This document shows, piece by piece, positions 30,498-41,357 of a stretch of 64,000 bases of DNA (the first letter of the stretch is position 1; each line of letters starts with the position of its first letter). Where the stretch lies: contig NW_013657665.1 of the NCBI RefSeq assembly GCF_000142905.1, positions 138,164-202,163 of the forward strand, in the 5' to 3' direction. The notes beneath the pieces are model-generated. The model ran no database searches, was not told the DNA's origin, and was given only the letters and a program-made list of their open reading frames with translations. This stretch comes from Thecamonas trahens ATCC 50062. Its lineage: Eukaryota; Apusozoa; Apusomonadida; Apusomonadidae. A program made the position numbers and the translations under genes.

Positions 30498-31784
30498 ATG
30501 GCGTCTTTGCCTGCGACTGCGACTGCGCCCACGTACGAGGAGCTACAGGCTGTGGTTGTCTCGCTGCGCGAGGAGCTCGCTCGGGCGACAGCGGCTCCTT
30601 CCACGCTTGCTGCTGGAGCGAGCCGGGCAGGAACTGGGGCTGAGGTCCTCGCCAGGGCGAGGGCGCAGACCTCCATGTCGGCCGAGGTGGTGGACTGGAA
30701 CCCGTATTCGCGGCTCATGGCGCTGCAGCGGATGGGCGTGGTCACCGACTACGAGCGGATCCGGACGCTGACGGTGGCGGTGGTTGGCGTCGGCGGCGTC
30801 GGCTCGGTAGCAGCCGAGATGCTGACCCGGTGCGGCATCGGCAAGCTCTTGCTGTTTGACTACGACACGGTCGAGCTGGCCAACATGAACAGGCTTTTCT
30901 TCCGGCCTGATCAGGCCGGAATGACCAAGACTTCTGCAGCGGCGGCGACGCTCGCGGTCATCAACCCGGACGTAGCCATCGACGCTCACCACTACAACAT
31001 CACCGCGCCGGACAAGTTTGACGACTTTCTAGACGCGCTGCAGAGCGGTGGACTCGCGGGCCAGGCTGTCGACCTTGTGCTCTCGTGCGTCGATAACTTT
31101 GAGGCGCGGATGGCCATCAACCAGGCGTGCAATGAGCTGGGGCAAGACTGGATGGAGTCGGGCGTGTCGGAGAACGCCGTCTCGGGGCACATCCAGCTCA
31201 TGATACCCGGTCGGAGCGCGTGTTTTGCCTGTGCGCCGCCTCTGATTGTGGCGCGCAAAGGTGATGAGCGCGAACTGAAGCGCGAGGGGGTGTGCGCGGC
31301 CTCACTGCCCACCACCATGGGCATTGTCGCCGGCCTCCTTGTCCAGAACGTGCTCAAGTTCCTGCTGGGCTTTGGCCAGCCGACGTACTACCTCGGATAC
31401 AATGCCCTCTCGGACTTTTTCCCGTCGATGGTGCTGCGGCCGAACCCAGGGTGCGATAACAGCGCGTGCCGCGCGCGGCAGGCCGACTGGGCGGCGCACA
31501 TCGCGGCGCACCCCGAGGACGACACCCAGCTCGGCGCGCCGCCTCCTCCTCCACCGGCTGTTGCGCCGCAATCGACCGAGAACGCGTGGGGCATTGTTAT
31601 TGAGTGCGATGAGGGCGAGGAGGAGCGTTCCCAGCCCACTGCGGGCGGCGATGCTGAGCTCGTTCCTGGCGTGCGGCCTGCGTACAATCCGGATGCGCCG
31701 CCAACCAACGACGCCCTCGCGCCGCGTGTCGACGCCGCGGATCTCGACCTCGACGCGCTCCGAGCGCAGCTTGCAAACATGTGA
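30498..31784 (+). CDS. UBA5: UBA5, E1-activating enzyme for UFM1
   Basis: 428 residues. Adenylates UFM1 and passes it to UFC1. The nucleotide-binding Rossmann motif is [20 protein letters not shown] (about 93). The catalytic Cys is in [13 protein letters not shown] (Cys 266), identical to the human active-site block. Zinc Cys pairs appear as CFAC and CDNSAC. The flexible tail keeps a UFM1/GABARAP-interacting motif (AWGIVIE) and a terminal UFC1-binding-like helix ([11 protein letters not shown]). Length is close to human. ATG 30498 has a good context (GCCATGG); frame is open upstream to 30453 without similarity. Expect UFM1, UFC1 and UFL1 elsewhere in the genome. Confidence 0.96.
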   Translation: MASLPATATAPTYEELQAVVVSLREELARATAAPSTLAAGASRAGTGAEVLARARAQTSMSAEVVDWNPYSRLMALQRMGVVTDYERIRTLTVAVVGVGGVGSVAAEMLTRCGIGKLLLFDYDTVELANMNRLFFRPDQAGMTKTSAAAATLAVINPDVAIDAHHYNITAPDKFDDFLDALQSGGLAGQAVDLVLSCVDNFEARMAINQACNELGQDWMESGVSENAVSGHIQLMIPGRSACFACAPPLIVARKGDERELKREGVCAASLPTTMGIVAGLLVQNVLKFLLGFGQPTYYLGYNALSDFFPSMVLRPNPGCDNSACRARQADWAAHIAAHPEDDTQLGAPPPPPPAVAPQSTENAWGIVIECDEGEEERSQPTAGGDAELVPGVRPAYNPDAPPTNDALAPRVDAADLDLDALRAQLANM

Positions 31785-31810
31785 AAGAGAATACAGTTTA
31801 CCGAAAGACC

Positions 31811-34800
31811 TTACGGCGAGCTGAGAAGCTCGCGCAGCGAGGCGTGCTTGGCCTCGACGTCTGCGAGGCGCCGGGCCCGCGCTTTGAGCTCGTCCTGCAG
31901 CTCGCTGTTGGCGGCGCGGCTCTTTTCGAGAGCCTGCACGACACGCGCGTGCTCGCCTTGCAGATGATCAAACTCGGCATGGAGCGCCTTGAGCTCGGCC
32001 TGGTCGGACTCGATGACGTCGCCAGCCTGGGCCAGCGATGCCGAGACTTCGGCCAACGCCGTGTGCCGCTTCTGGACCTCGGTCTCCAGCTCTGCGATCC
32101 GGGTCCGCTGGAACTCGTCCTCGGTCTTGAGCTTGGCCACAATGTCCTCCATCAGCGCATACGACTCGTGAAGCACGGTGTGCTCCTCGTTTTTCTTGTC
32201 GAACCTGCGCTGTAGAGCTGCCAGCTCCTCGCGCAGCTCGTCGCACGCCATGTTGCGCTGAAGCAGCTTGCGGGTCGTCGCGTTCATCGCGGTCTCGATC
32301 TCCTGGTAGGTTGTGCGAAGGTCAGCCAGCTCTGCTGCAGTAGCAGCAGCGTCTGTCTCGACTTGGCCAATATGAGCGTCCTTGTGTGCCACAGCTTCTT
32401 CCATGAGGACGATAGTGTCCTTGGCCTGAACAATCTCGGCGTCCTTCTTGGCTACAGCCTCCTTCAACTGCGCGTTGTCAGCCTTGGCAGCGTCTGCCTC
32501 GGCAAGCGCGTCCTCAACCACAGCCTCCATTTCCTCGTTGTGGGCCATTGCGCCATCCAGCTCTGCTTCCAACACCTTCTTCTCCTCGGTGATAGCGGTG
32601 ATCTGGAAGCGCGCGTCGTTGATGTCGGCCTCCATTGCCTGCATTGAGAGCTTTGCCTTGGCGACCGCAGTCTGTTTGGCATTGAGCGAGTCGAAACACT
32701 CCTGAAGCTCAAGCTGGGCGCTTTCGAGCTGACGCTTGGCCTGCTCAAGTTCGGTGAGTGTGGCGTTGTGGGCCAGCTGCTCGGCCTCGAGAGCCTCGCA
32801 CGCATCCTCGATTTCGGCTTCGGCGTCGGACATTCGCTGGCGGGCGTCGGCCACCTCGGCCTCGTACGCGTTGAGCGCAACCTGAGTGCCCTCGAGATCG
32901 CCCTTGAGGCAAAGAAGCCGCTCGACTGTCGACGCGAGCTCGTCGCGCTCTGCAATGAGTGTCTCGTTCTCGCTGATGACGTCTGAGAGCTCGGTCTGGA
33001 TGGCATCGTTGGCATCCGCTGCCACTTGCGCCTGCGTTTGCAGGGCAGCAATTGTGGTGTGCGCCTTGTCTCGCTCGGCAAGAAGCGTCTCGTTCTCGGC
33101 TGCCATCTCGGAGAGCTCGCTCTGGATGCGGCTGCTCGCGGTCGCCGCAGCCTCATTCTCAGATTGCAGCGAGGCAATCGTTGAATGAGCCTCGGCGAGC
33201 TCTCGCCGTGCAATCTGCAGCTCCATCCGGACATGCAAGAGCTGGGTGTGAGCTTCGGTCTCGGATGCGGCTAGCGCCTTGCGCATCTTCTGGGTGGTGG
33301 CAGTCAGCTCGGCGCCAAGCTCGCTGTTCTCGGCCTCCAGCACCGCAGCGCGAGCCGCAAACCGCTCTGCCGCCTGCGACGCCTGATCAAGCTCACCACT
33401 CTTGCATGCAAGCACGCCCTTGAGCGCATCATGCTGCGACGAGAGGAGCTCAAGCTTGGACTGGGCCGCGTTCCGCCCGCTCTTGGCCTCACGCATCTGC
33501 TTCTCGAGCTCGGCTACCCGGGCCTCAAGGCGCTTGCACGACTTGGCGTACTTGGCGTTTGCATCCTGCATCTCTTCGATCTTGCCGTCGGCGCGAGGCT
33601 CGGTCTGGGCACGGAGCTCGTCGTACGCAGCCTGCAGGGCGGCATGCTCGACATCGCGCTCAGCCTTGGCCGCCCGCAGCTGTGCGAGCTCGGTCTTCAG
33701 CTTTGGAGTCGCGGCACCGCCAACGAGGTGTGCAAAGGCAGCCTGCGCCCGTGCCAGCTCGTACTTGAGGCTGTTGACCTCCTCGAGCGCGCCGGCGAGG
33801 CGTGCGCTTTCGCTTCCACCCTCGAGCGCGGCCCGGAGCTCAGTGAGCTCTCCCTTGACCGCATCGTGGCTCGTACGAAGCCGCATGTACCGTGCTGTCG
33901 AAACCGTCGAGCCGGACTCAAGCTCGAACTGAAGCCGCTGGACCTGCGCCTGCGCCGACAGCGCTTCGCGATGCCAGGCACACCCACCGGCACAGCTCTG
34001 CGCGCGGACTACGACCCGCGCCAAATACGGATCGGTTCGGGCCGCCAGCCGCGCCGCCGCCGCCTCGCGGAGCTCAGCCCGCTCTGCGCTACCCGAGAGC
34101 GCCACAAGCGTCCGGGCCTTGAGCCAAGACCAGCGCGAGCTTGTCTCAGTGTTGCTTCCGGCAACCCGAGCCTTGACGGACGCAAAGACCTCGTCCATCG
34201 CGGCTGCGGTGGGCGCCAGTCGCGCCGCACCATCAACGACTACATACCACAAGCCCCAATCGGTGTCCAGCGATACGCCCTCACTCTGTAGCGCGGCAAC
34301 GAGCTCGACAAAGCCGGGCGCGCTTCGCAGAACAGGGAGCGCGGGGTGCGGGCTCGCTGCGTTCCCCCCGTTGCCAACCGCCTGGCTGACGATGGCGGCG
34401 GCGGCAGCCTGCAGCTGCGCTCCCAGCTCGATCTCACCCGAGGCCTTGCGAGCAAAGCTCATCTTGCGGGCCGCTGCCGCCAGCTTGCCCATGTTCTGCG
34501 GCAGCGTCGAGACAACAAAAGTCCTCGCCCGAGCATCCACCGGGTTCTCACTCTCTCCGCCTGCCAGAACACTCATGAGGGCCCGCTGCGCAAGCGCTGT
34601 GTACGCTTGCAGCATGCCAACCACCAGCATTCCGCTCCCGGTCTCAAGCACGGCGTCGATGGCGCCAGCCAGCTGGGCTTCGGTCCAAATCAGCGCGTCG
34701 AGCGCGGCCGGCTCGTGGGCCGCGCCCACTCCGCCCACCGCCCACACCACCTTGTCCAGCAGCGGCGGCAGCGAGCGCTCCAGCTGCTCACGCGACTGAA

Positions 34801-34816
34801 CCAGGCTCTCAATCAT
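31811..34816 (-). CDS. Long coiled-coil protein of unknown function
   Basis: 1001 residues, no recognised domain. The first 300 residues are mixed and probably globular and helical (MIESLVQSREQLERSLPPLL, then LPQNMGKLAAAARKMSFARK). The rest, about 320-1000, is continuous heptad-type coiled coil rich in Ala, Glu, Leu and Gln (for example IAELETEVQKRHTALAEVSA). Internal near-repeats of the type SEMAAENETLLAERDKAHTT / SDVISENETLIAERDELAST show duplication within the coil. Layout recalls golgins, dynactin-p150 (its CAP-Gly missing) or centrosomal scaffolds, but nothing decides between them. The LPQNMGKLA-type block is faintly like the p150-glued C-terminal region. Convergent with UBA5, 26 bases apart. 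Confidence 0.75.
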   Translation of the reverse strand: MIESLVQSREQLERSLPPLLDKVVWAVGGVGAAHEPAALDALIWTEAQLAGAIDAVLETGSGMLVVGMLQAYTALAQRALMSVLAGGESENPVDARARTFVVSTLPQNMGKLAAAARKMSFARKASGEIELGAQLQAAAAAIVSQAVGNGGNAASPHPALPVLRSAPGFVELVAALQSEGVSLDTDWGLWYVVVDGAARLAPTAAAMDEVFASVKARVAGSNTETSSRWSWLKARTLVALSGSAERAELREAAAARLAARTDPYLARVVVRAQSCAGGCAWHREALSAQAQVQRLQFELESGSTVSTARYMRLRTSHDAVKGELTELRAALEGGSESARLAGALEEVNSLKYELARAQAAFAHLVGGAATPKLKTELAQLRAAKAERDVEHAALQAAYDELRAQTEPRADGKIEEMQDANAKYAKSCKRLEARVAELEKQMREAKSGRNAAQSKLELLSSQHDALKGVLACKSGELDQASQAAERFAARAAVLEAENSELGAELTATTQKMRKALAASETEAHTQLLHVRMELQIARRELAEAHSTIASLQSENEAAATASSRIQSELSEMAAENETLLAERDKAHTTIAALQTQAQVAADANDAIQTELSDVISENETLIAERDELASTVERLLCLKGDLEGTQVALNAYEAEVADARQRMSDAEAEIEDACEALEAEQLAHNATLTELEQAKRQLESAQLELQECFDSLNAKQTAVAKAKLSMQAMEADINDARFQITAITEEKKVLEAELDGAMAHNEEMEAVVEDALAEADAAKADNAQLKEAVAKKDAEIVQAKDTIVLMEEAVAHKDAHIGQVETDAAATAAELADLRTTYQEIETAMNATTRKLLQRNMACDELREELAALQRRFDKKNEEHTVLHESYALMEDIVAKLKTEDEFQRTRIAELETEVQKRHTALAEVSASLAQAGDVIESDQAELKALHAEFDHLQGEHARVVQALEKSRAANSELQDELKARARRLADVEAKHASLRELLSSP

Positions 34817-34951
34817 TCCAACAACATCGTCCTTGGCCTTGGCCCTGCACCCTCGCGCGCCATCCGCTGTCCGTTAGTTGCTCCCTTTTCCCCCGGCCGT
34901 CGCAGCCAAATCGCATTCAAAATTTGAGCGTTTTGGGTTGTCGTCTCCCCG

Positions 34952-34986
<35 letters not shown>
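34952..34986. repeat. Poly-C tract of about 35 bases
   Basis: Uninterrupted C run followed by ACCCGCACCGCACCGCACCG, between the start of the 1001-residue coiled-coil gene and the 3' end of the F-box gene. The interval 34817-35216 holds no gene I can support. True length is uncertain given the homopolymer problems in this assembly. Confidence 0.9.
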
Positions 34987-35216
34987 ACCCGCACCGCACC
35001 GCACCGCACGGGCCGTCCTTCCCACACCGTCCGTTTTACTGCAAACCAGCGTGGACGTACATGGTGTTAGGTGACGAAGGCGGACCTGCCGCGAACAATG
35101 TCGGCACAAAAGCTAGCTCGTCCATCTGTGCTTCCCCAACGAGACGACTGTGGCCGCCCAGGCCCAGACGCCCGCCCCTCCCACCGTCGTCGTTCGTTCA
35201 ATTGATTCTAGCCGGC

Positions 35217-36398
35217 TTAGGCGCCTGCATCGCCACCGTCGGCATCGTCTTGGTCTCCAGGAGCCTTGCTCTCGCCCGCGCCCACGCCTTTGCTCACGGA
35301 CCAGGCTTGGCCCGACGCTGGCGGCGCAAACGAGAGCGTGGCAAAGCCGCGCGCGAGGTCGACGGGCCGTAGAGCTTGTGTCGCATACGCGCCATAGGCC
35401 GGGCAGCGGGGCGCAATCAGATCCTTGAAGAAGATGACAGCAGACTCGTATTCAGCGAGGGAGGTCGGTTGGAGATGATGCTTATCCTTGTCCGGCAACG
35501 GAGTAGAGCGCCGCTCGACGCGCTCCTTGAGAGCATTGAACTCGGCGATGAGGTGCGGGTCTGGCGGAGTGCGAAGCGGCGCTCCGTTGGCGCCGGCTGG
35601 GGCGCGGGCCGACCGCCGTGGCGCAAAGGCCCTGAACCAAGCTTTGCCTTCGAGAGCCTGCTCCACTCGCTCGCTGACGTTGCCTCTGGGCATCGCCATG
35701 TCGGCAGCGAGGACGTTTTCCGGCAAGTAGGCGGGAGTTAAGGCATTGAGGCCGATGCAGTGGGTGCGCGGCCGCTGCGGGTTACTGGAACCGAAGAGCC
35801 CACGGGGACGGTTGGTGCCTGGACGTTCGCCAGCCGGCTGCGCTGCACCGCTGCTGCGTGCTGATGGACTAGTAAAGCCGCTGAACGAGAACTTGGCCGC
35901 CGCCGTCGCCGATGTCTTGCGGGGCTTGCGAGCGTCGACGCGGCCGGCCTTGAGGCGCGCGCCGCGCAGCCGATGCGAGTGGGCAAGGCCGGGCTCTTGC
36001 AGCTCGGTGCACATCTTGTGCAAAGCATCCGCCTCGGCAGCGACAGTGTTGCGGAACTCGGAGCGCCAGTCGACCGCTCCGCTCTCCCGGAACCGGCGCT
36101 TGAGCTCGGGTGCCGCAAACGGGAAGCGCTGCTCAAACAACCGCAGCCAGAGGTAGTTGTCGCTCGCCGCAACCTTCCATCGCTTACTCACGCGCGCCGC
36201 CCGGGCCATGTCCTCAGCCGACAAATACGCAAGGACATGGACCATGACTTCTGCAGGGAGAACCTCTGCAGGATCTACCCCTTCCATCGCTGATCCTGAC
36301 ACTTGCTCCGACTCGGCTGTCTCAGCTGCGGCGTTCAACCCGACCGTCGACGCACCCGTTGTCTCGGTCCACACCTCCTGGTCGGTCGACGAAGCCAT
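35217..36398 (-). CDS. F-box protein
   Basis: 393 residues. An F-box lies near residues 40-85: VLPAEVMVHVLAYLSAEDMA then RVSKRWKVAASDNYLWLRLF, the classic L-P-x-E-(V/I)-L and W-x-x-(L/A)-(A/S) pattern that binds SKP1 in SCF ubiquitin ligases. A W-x-x-x-F block (VDWRSEFRNTV) follows, as in FBXO-type proteins. The rest is basic and Ser/Pro/Arg-rich without WD40, LRR or Kelch repeats, so the substrate-binding mode is unknown. ATG 36398 is preferred; the frame is open to 36539. Divergent from the C2HC zinc-finger gene. Confidence 0.82.
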   Translation of the reverse strand: MASSTDQEVWTETTGASTVGLNAAAETAESEQVSGSAMEGVDPAEVLPAEVMVHVLAYLSAEDMARAARVSKRWKVAASDNYLWLRLFEQRFPFAAPELKRRFRESGAVDWRSEFRNTVAAEADALHKMCTELQEPGLAHSHRLRGARLKAGRVDARKPRKTSATAAAKFSFSGFTSPSARSSGAAQPAGERPGTNRPRGLFGSSNPQRPRTHCIGLNALTPAYLPENVLAADMAMPRGNVSERVEQALEGKAWFRAFAPRRSARAPAGANGAPLRTPPDPHLIAEFNALKERVERRSTPLPDKDKHHLQPTSLAEYESAVIFFKDLIAPRCPAYGAYATQALRPVDLARGFATLSFAPPASGQAWSVSKGVGAGESKAPGDQDDADGGDAGA

Positions 36399-37065
36399 GC
36401 TGATGCTATGCCTCTGTGAACAGGCTGCAAGCCGACAAAACTTGCTGCCTCTTCTCTGCACTTCAAGTTGGGTGTTAGTTACCACAAGTGTCTCTTCCAC
36501 CCCCGCCCTTGCCCTGTCTTTCTTCTGCGATGTCGGCACGTGTTCGACTCGCCGCTAATTCCCGCCGCTACCCCCGCCGTCCTTTCCAACCGCGATCCAC
36601 GCCCTCGCAATCCAATCCGAGAGCAACCATGGTATTCTGTCATCTCCGGGATTGCCGTACGCTGTATCTATGTAAGTCGTGCTGTGCGTGGCCGATCCCC
36701 CCCCTCCCTCCCCCCCCCCCCCCCCCCCACCATTCGAAGAAGGGTGCTCGAGGAGGGTGTTTTTAAGCGATGACGTGAGCGAGTAGGGCGCGCGGGGCCC
36801 CCCCCACACCCCCCCGGGGGTGTGGTCCCCAAGCCCGGGGGAGAAGATTGAGCGAGCAAAGGCTGTCCGTGAACAGCGTAAACGAGAGCAGCAGGTACGT
36901 ACCCTCTACACCAACAAGTGCCATGCCTGCTTCCCATGCCCATGCCTCCCCCCCCCCCCTTGCCTGTGGTTGCCCTCCGGCTGTGAATGGCGTTTGAACT
37001 TTGGGCTATTTGGCGCCAAGGCAGACCAGTCCGTCCCTCTCCCTCTCTCTCTCTCCCCTTCCGGC

Positions 37066-39086
37066 ATGGCTCACAATCCAGGGGGCCGGCGCAGGAGAGG
37101 GAAGCATATGGAGGCAGCTCGCGCAGGTCGCATGCTCGTGGTGGCGGTGGTGGTGGTGGCGTTGGTGGCGGTGGTGGTGGTGCCGACTACTACTCGGGCG
37201 GCGGAAGAGGAGGCGCCGGTGCCGGTCGTGGCGGCGGAGCTCAAGAGGCTGATTGGGGCTACGGCAACGAGTACGATGCCGGATATGTAGAGGATGATGG
37301 GTACGGGTATGATGATGGGTATGGTGGTGGGGGATATGGTGGTGGTGGTGGTGGTGGTGGTGGTGGTGGTGGCGGTGGCGGGTACAACGAGTATGACGAG
37401 TACGCGACCAAGGCTGTGTACGGGCACGATGTGCCGGGCATGTCGTCGCGGCAGTCGTCGCGGGCTCGGGCTGAGCGCGAGAGCGGCGGGCGTGGCGGGC
37501 GTGGCGGTGGGCGGCGGTACGGCGAGTCGTATGAGGCTGCGGCGTACGAGTCGCCAGCGCCACGGCGGAGCTCTCAACAGAGCAGCCACGCGCGGCAGGT
37601 CTCGGCGCGGTCGTCACCACAGCAAAACCGAGGGATGGCGCGGCGGCGGCTGTCGCACGACTCGACGGCGTCGTCGGTCTCCAACGTCTCGGGGGTGCCT
37701 TTCCCCAATGCTGCGCCGCGTGTTCCGCCCATCGGATCGCAGGACGTCATCCGGTCGGTGCTCCAGCTGGAGAACGTGATGGCCAAAGAGGTGCTTGTCT
37801 CGCTCCTTCGCGAGCCGTGCTGCTCGTCGACCCACACCGTGGTGGCCCGGCTGATGGAGTCCCATGGGTACGGGCCGAAGAAGGCCAAGCCGGCGGCGCG
37901 CCCCTCGCGGCCGACCCGGAAGTCGGAGCCGCGCCGGCCCGAGTGGAACAACGACTTTACCGAGCCGGCCTCGACGGGGCTCATTGACGACAGCGTCGAC
38001 GTTCGCAGGCGGCTGCGTGAGCAAGAGCTGGAGCGCGCCCGCGAGGCCCAGCGCTCACGTGAGTCGAGCCGCGCCTCGAACGACGGCTACGGCGGCTACG
38101 ACGGCTATGATGGATTCTCGGACCGCCAGTCGTCCGCGGGCTCTTCGCGCCGCCGCCGTCGCCGGCGCAAGAAGCCTGCCGCACAGCCTGCACCTGCGCC
38201 CGAGCCCGAGCCATACGCAGACTATGACGGGTACAACGATTATGGCGGCCGCGGCGATGTTGGGTACGGAGGCGGCGGTGGTGATGGCTACGACGACGGC
38301 TATGGTGGCGGCGGTGGCGGCTATGACGACGGCTACGGCGGCTACAACGAGCCTGCACCTGCAACCAAGCCGGCGCGGCGACCGACTCATCGGCAGTCGT
38401 CCGCGTCGGAGCGCTCCAGCGGGCGCGGTGGCAGAAGCTTTGACAAGCAGCCTATTGGTGGCGGCCATGGTGGCGGCGGTAGCTTTGACGAGCGGCCCAT
38501 TGGAGGCGGCATGCCGCTGGATGAGGTGCCGATCAAGGCCAGTGGCGGCTCGGGCGGCTTTGATCCTGTGGCAGCTTCGGCGCCGCCGCCGGGTGGCCTT
38601 GTCCCATGCTCGATCTGCGGGCGCAAGTTTGCCGCCGACCGAGTGCAGAAGCACGAGGGAGCCTGCCGCAAGCTCAAGGCCGGCGCCAAGAAGCGTAAGA
38701 CGTTCAACGTGGCCAAGCAGCGGATGGATCCGGAAATGGCCAAGGCCAAGGCGGCAGCCAAGCGCCAGCCGGTGAAAAAGGCGCCCAAGAAGGACTGGCG
38801 CCGCGAGCATGAGGAGTTTGTCGCAAACGTCCGCGCCGCCCGCGAGTACTCGGCCGCTATCAAGTCGGGTGCCGATCCGTCATCGCTCCCACCGCCGCCA
38901 TCCTCGGGCCCGAACCCAGACCATGTCCAGTGCCCACAGTGCCTTCGGACGTTTGCCCCAGCCACCGCCGAGCGCCACATCCCGCGATGCAACGCCAAGC
39001 CGCGGGCCGGCGCCACCCGTCGCAATCCCCCTCCGCGATCGGGCGGATCCGCCCGTCGTGGCCGTGGCTCCAGCCGCAGGTACTAA
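37066..39086 (+). CDS. Gly/Tyr-rich ZC2HC1-type zinc-finger protein, frame broken near the start
   Basis: Two C2HC fingers of the ZC2HC1/FAM164 type lie near the C-terminus: CSICGRKFAADRVQKHEGAC (about 514-540) and CPQCLRTFAPATAERHIPRC (about 622-646). Most of the protein is disordered: long Gly runs from GGT/GGC repeats, many GYGGYDDGYGGG-type units, Ser/Arg patches and Arg-rich ends, suggesting RNA binding or condensation. The main frame has no sensible ATG; ATG 37066 (MAHNPGG) enters it if one G is added to the G5 run at 37081-37085, giving 673 codons. A spliced start upstream (AG|GTACGT-like donor near 36895) is the alternative. Function of ZC2HC1 proteins is poorly known; some are ciliary or testis-linked. 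Confidence 0.75.
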
Positions 39087-39301
39087 AGCTCCCTCCCCAT
39101 CCCTTCCCTGCACCTGCCAAAGCCAAGCCTTGCCTTGCCCAAATTGGTCGCATGCATCGTGGACGTTCCGAATCGGCATTCCGCGAAAGGCGGTTGTCGA
39201 GGCACAGGCAAGTGGAAGGTCACCTCTCCCCCCTCCCCCCTCCCCTCCCCCCCCCCTCTACCTCCACCCTCTCTCAACTTCTTCTCTCTGCGTGTGTTTG
39301 G

Positions 39302-40171
39302 ATGTCATATGCTGAGCTTGCGTCCGGCGGGCGCGCCGGCGGGCGCGGTGGGACCGGGTTCGACGCCCTCGGCGGGCAGGGCGACGCTGACGCCGAGTAC
39401 ATCCGGCTGACGCAGCAGGTGACTGACGCGCTGGGTGAGATGCTGGCCAATGTGTCGCGGATGTCGGGCCTGGTTTCCAAGCTTGGCGGGCCCAAGGACT
39501 CGCCGCGGCTCCGCGATACCCTCGCTGAGCTTTCGGAGACGACGCGGCTGCTCGCGCGGCGGACCGGGCGTGAGATCCGGATCATCGGAACGCTCGACGG
39601 CGGCTCGCCCAATGAGGTGCGCCAGCGCAAGATGCAGCAAAACAAGCTGAAGAAGGACTTTGAGGCCGCGCTGACCTCGTTTAAGGAGATCGAGAACGTC
39701 AAGATGCAGAAGGAGAAGGCCTTTGTCCGCAAGGCCCGCGCCTCCATCTCGGCAAAGTCCAACCCGTATGCCGGGCACGACGGGCCTTCAGATGCCACTG
39801 CCCTGCTTGCTGCCCAGGCCCAGTCCCAGGAGCAGCTCCGCCTCAACTCGCTTGAAAACGAGATCGACTTTAACGACGAGATCATTGCCGAGCGCGAGTC
39901 GGAGATCCGCGAGATCGAGGAGACCATTGGCGAGGTCAACGAGATCTTCCGCGACCTTGCAGAAATTGTCAACGAGCAGGGCGAGATGCTCGGCGAGATC
40001 GACAACAACATCGAGTCGACCGTCTCCCACACTGACGGCGCCGCCACCCAGCTCCGCATCGCTAACGACTACCACAAATCTGCCCGCAACAAGCAGTTTT
40101 GCTGCTACGGCATCATCGCTCTCATCTGTATCGCTGTTGTCGTCGCTCTCTCTGTCGGTCTCAAGAAGTAA
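39302..40171 (+). CDS. Syntaxin, Qa-SNARE of endosomal type
   Basis: 289 residues. An N-terminal helical region (Habc-like) is followed by a SNARE motif at about 190-262 (IIAERESEIREIEETIGEVN, then EIFRDLAEIVNEQGEMLGEI, with the zero-layer Gln in NEQGEM) and a tail anchor (CCYGIIALICIAVVVALSVG) ending in KK. The DIVNEQGEMLD-type core and short N-terminus resemble syntaxin 7/12/Pep12, so fusion at endosomes or vacuole is likely. Juxtamembrane Cys residues (QFCCYG) may be palmitoylated. ATG 39302 is the Met right before SYAELASGG; the open frame upstream crosses a C/T-rich leader. Confidence 0.92.
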   Translation: MSYAELASGGRAGGRGGTGFDALGGQGDADAEYIRLTQQVTDALGEMLANVSRMSGLVSKLGGPKDSPRLRDTLAELSETTRLLARRTGREIRIIGTLDGGSPNEVRQRKMQQNKLKKDFEAALTSFKEIENVKMQKEKAFVRKARASISAKSNPYAGHDGPSDATALLAAQAQSQEQLRLNSLENEIDFNDEIIAERESEIREIEETIGEVNEIFRDLAEIVNEQGEMLGEIDNNIESTVSHTDGAATQLRIANDYHKSARNKQFCCYGIIALICIAVVVALSVGLKK

Positions 40172-40270
40172 ATCCCCCCCTCCCCCTTGCGTACACCCTC
40201 GCCCTCCTCCTCCCCGACTTTCTCGGCTTTGGCTGCTCCGCCAGAGACCGCTGGTCATTCATTTGCGCAC

Positions 40271-40462
40271 CTAGAACGGGAGGAAGACCTTGTGCAGGCC
40301 CGGACGCTGCGGAGCCGGGGTGTTGTAGTAGCCGAGGCCGATGATGAGGGGGATGAACCCGTAGTGCAGGGCGTGCTTGCCGACCGTCATGGCCGTGTCC
40401 ACCACCTTGAGGATCTTCAGTGCCGTCGACGACTCCATCTGTGCCACCTTGGCCTTCTCCAT
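40271..40462 (-). CDS. TOMM7: TOM7, small subunit of the mitochondrial outer-membrane translocase
   Basis: 63 residues. The diagnostic Tom7 segment is present: HALHYGFIPLIIGLGYYNTP (consensus H-x-G-F-I-P-x-V-x-x-L-G-x) with a single hydrophobic helix, followed by a short tail ending in KVFLPF. A charged N-terminus (MEKAKVAQMESSTALKILKV) faces the cytosol. Tom7 modulates assembly of the TOM channel. ATG 40462 gives the family length; the open frame continues to 40597 through Gly-rich low-complexity sequence. Convergent with the syntaxin gene, 99 bases apart. Easy to miss because it is so short. Confidence 0.9.
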   Translation of the reverse strand: MEKAKVAQMESSTALKILKVVDTAMTVGKHALHYGFIPLIIGLGYYNTPAPQRPGLHKVFLPF

Positions 40463-41357
40463 GTCAGCCACTATATCCGTACACCCACACCCACCACACC
40501 CACACCCATACACCAACCACCATCCGCCATCCATCATCCACAGTGAGTCCTTGCCCTGTATATGCCCACCCCGGCCCTCTCCCTCTCCCTCTCCCAACCA
40601 ACCAACCCGACATCACCCACCTCATCCACGCCCACACCCCCTTCCCCACCCCAACCCCTCCACCCCCTGCATCCCTCCACGTCCACGCCCCCTCCCCCTC
40701 TTCCCCCTACCCCCCACACTCACACCTCCAGCCCTTTCCTAAACATACTTGTGAGATAGAAGTTGGATGTAGCCGTCTGCCTTTCCCCTCTGTCCCACTC
40801 AAAAGGGAGTGACAAAGTCTGTGGTCGGCCGGGCGGCTGACGCGCTCCTCCCCTCCCCGCTCCCCCCCCCCCCCCTCCTCCTCCGTCGTTCCTCCAACCC
40901 AGATCAACTCATACTGCCGTCAGTGCACAACCACCCCTTCCATCCCCTTCTTCTTCATCATCCCTCTCTCTCTCTCTCGCCATCGCAATCATCCGATCTC
41001 CATCAGCCGACCCCCCCCCCTCCCCCCCTTCCTCCATCGACGCCACTCCCGCGCATGCCACCACCTGCCATCTCCGCTCAACCTCCTCCCGCCACCTTCA
41101 CCCTCCTCCCCTTCCCGCATATTATCACTTGATCCCCCCCTTCCCCCCATCTCTACCCACCTCACATCTACGACTCGTCAGTGTGGTCAATCGATCCACC
41201 ATCTCCTTCCATCCGATGTCCCCCCCCCCCTTCCTCCCCTCCCGCCTCTCCCCTTTCCGACACACTCCTTCGAGTCGAACGTTCTGAGCGGTCTCCGGCA
41301 GTCTGCCACAAAACCAGGCCCGGGTATGACACCACCTGTCGTACCTCGTGTGGCCAC
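40463..41357. other. Divergent intergenic region of C/T-rich low-complexity sequence
   Basis: Between TOM7 (-) and the triple-DEP gene (+). Dominated by CACACC, CTCCC and poly-C stretches (C run of about 14 at 40862-40875). Frames here encode only Pro/Ser/Thr/His repeats; no gene or RNA gene seen. Confidence 0.6.
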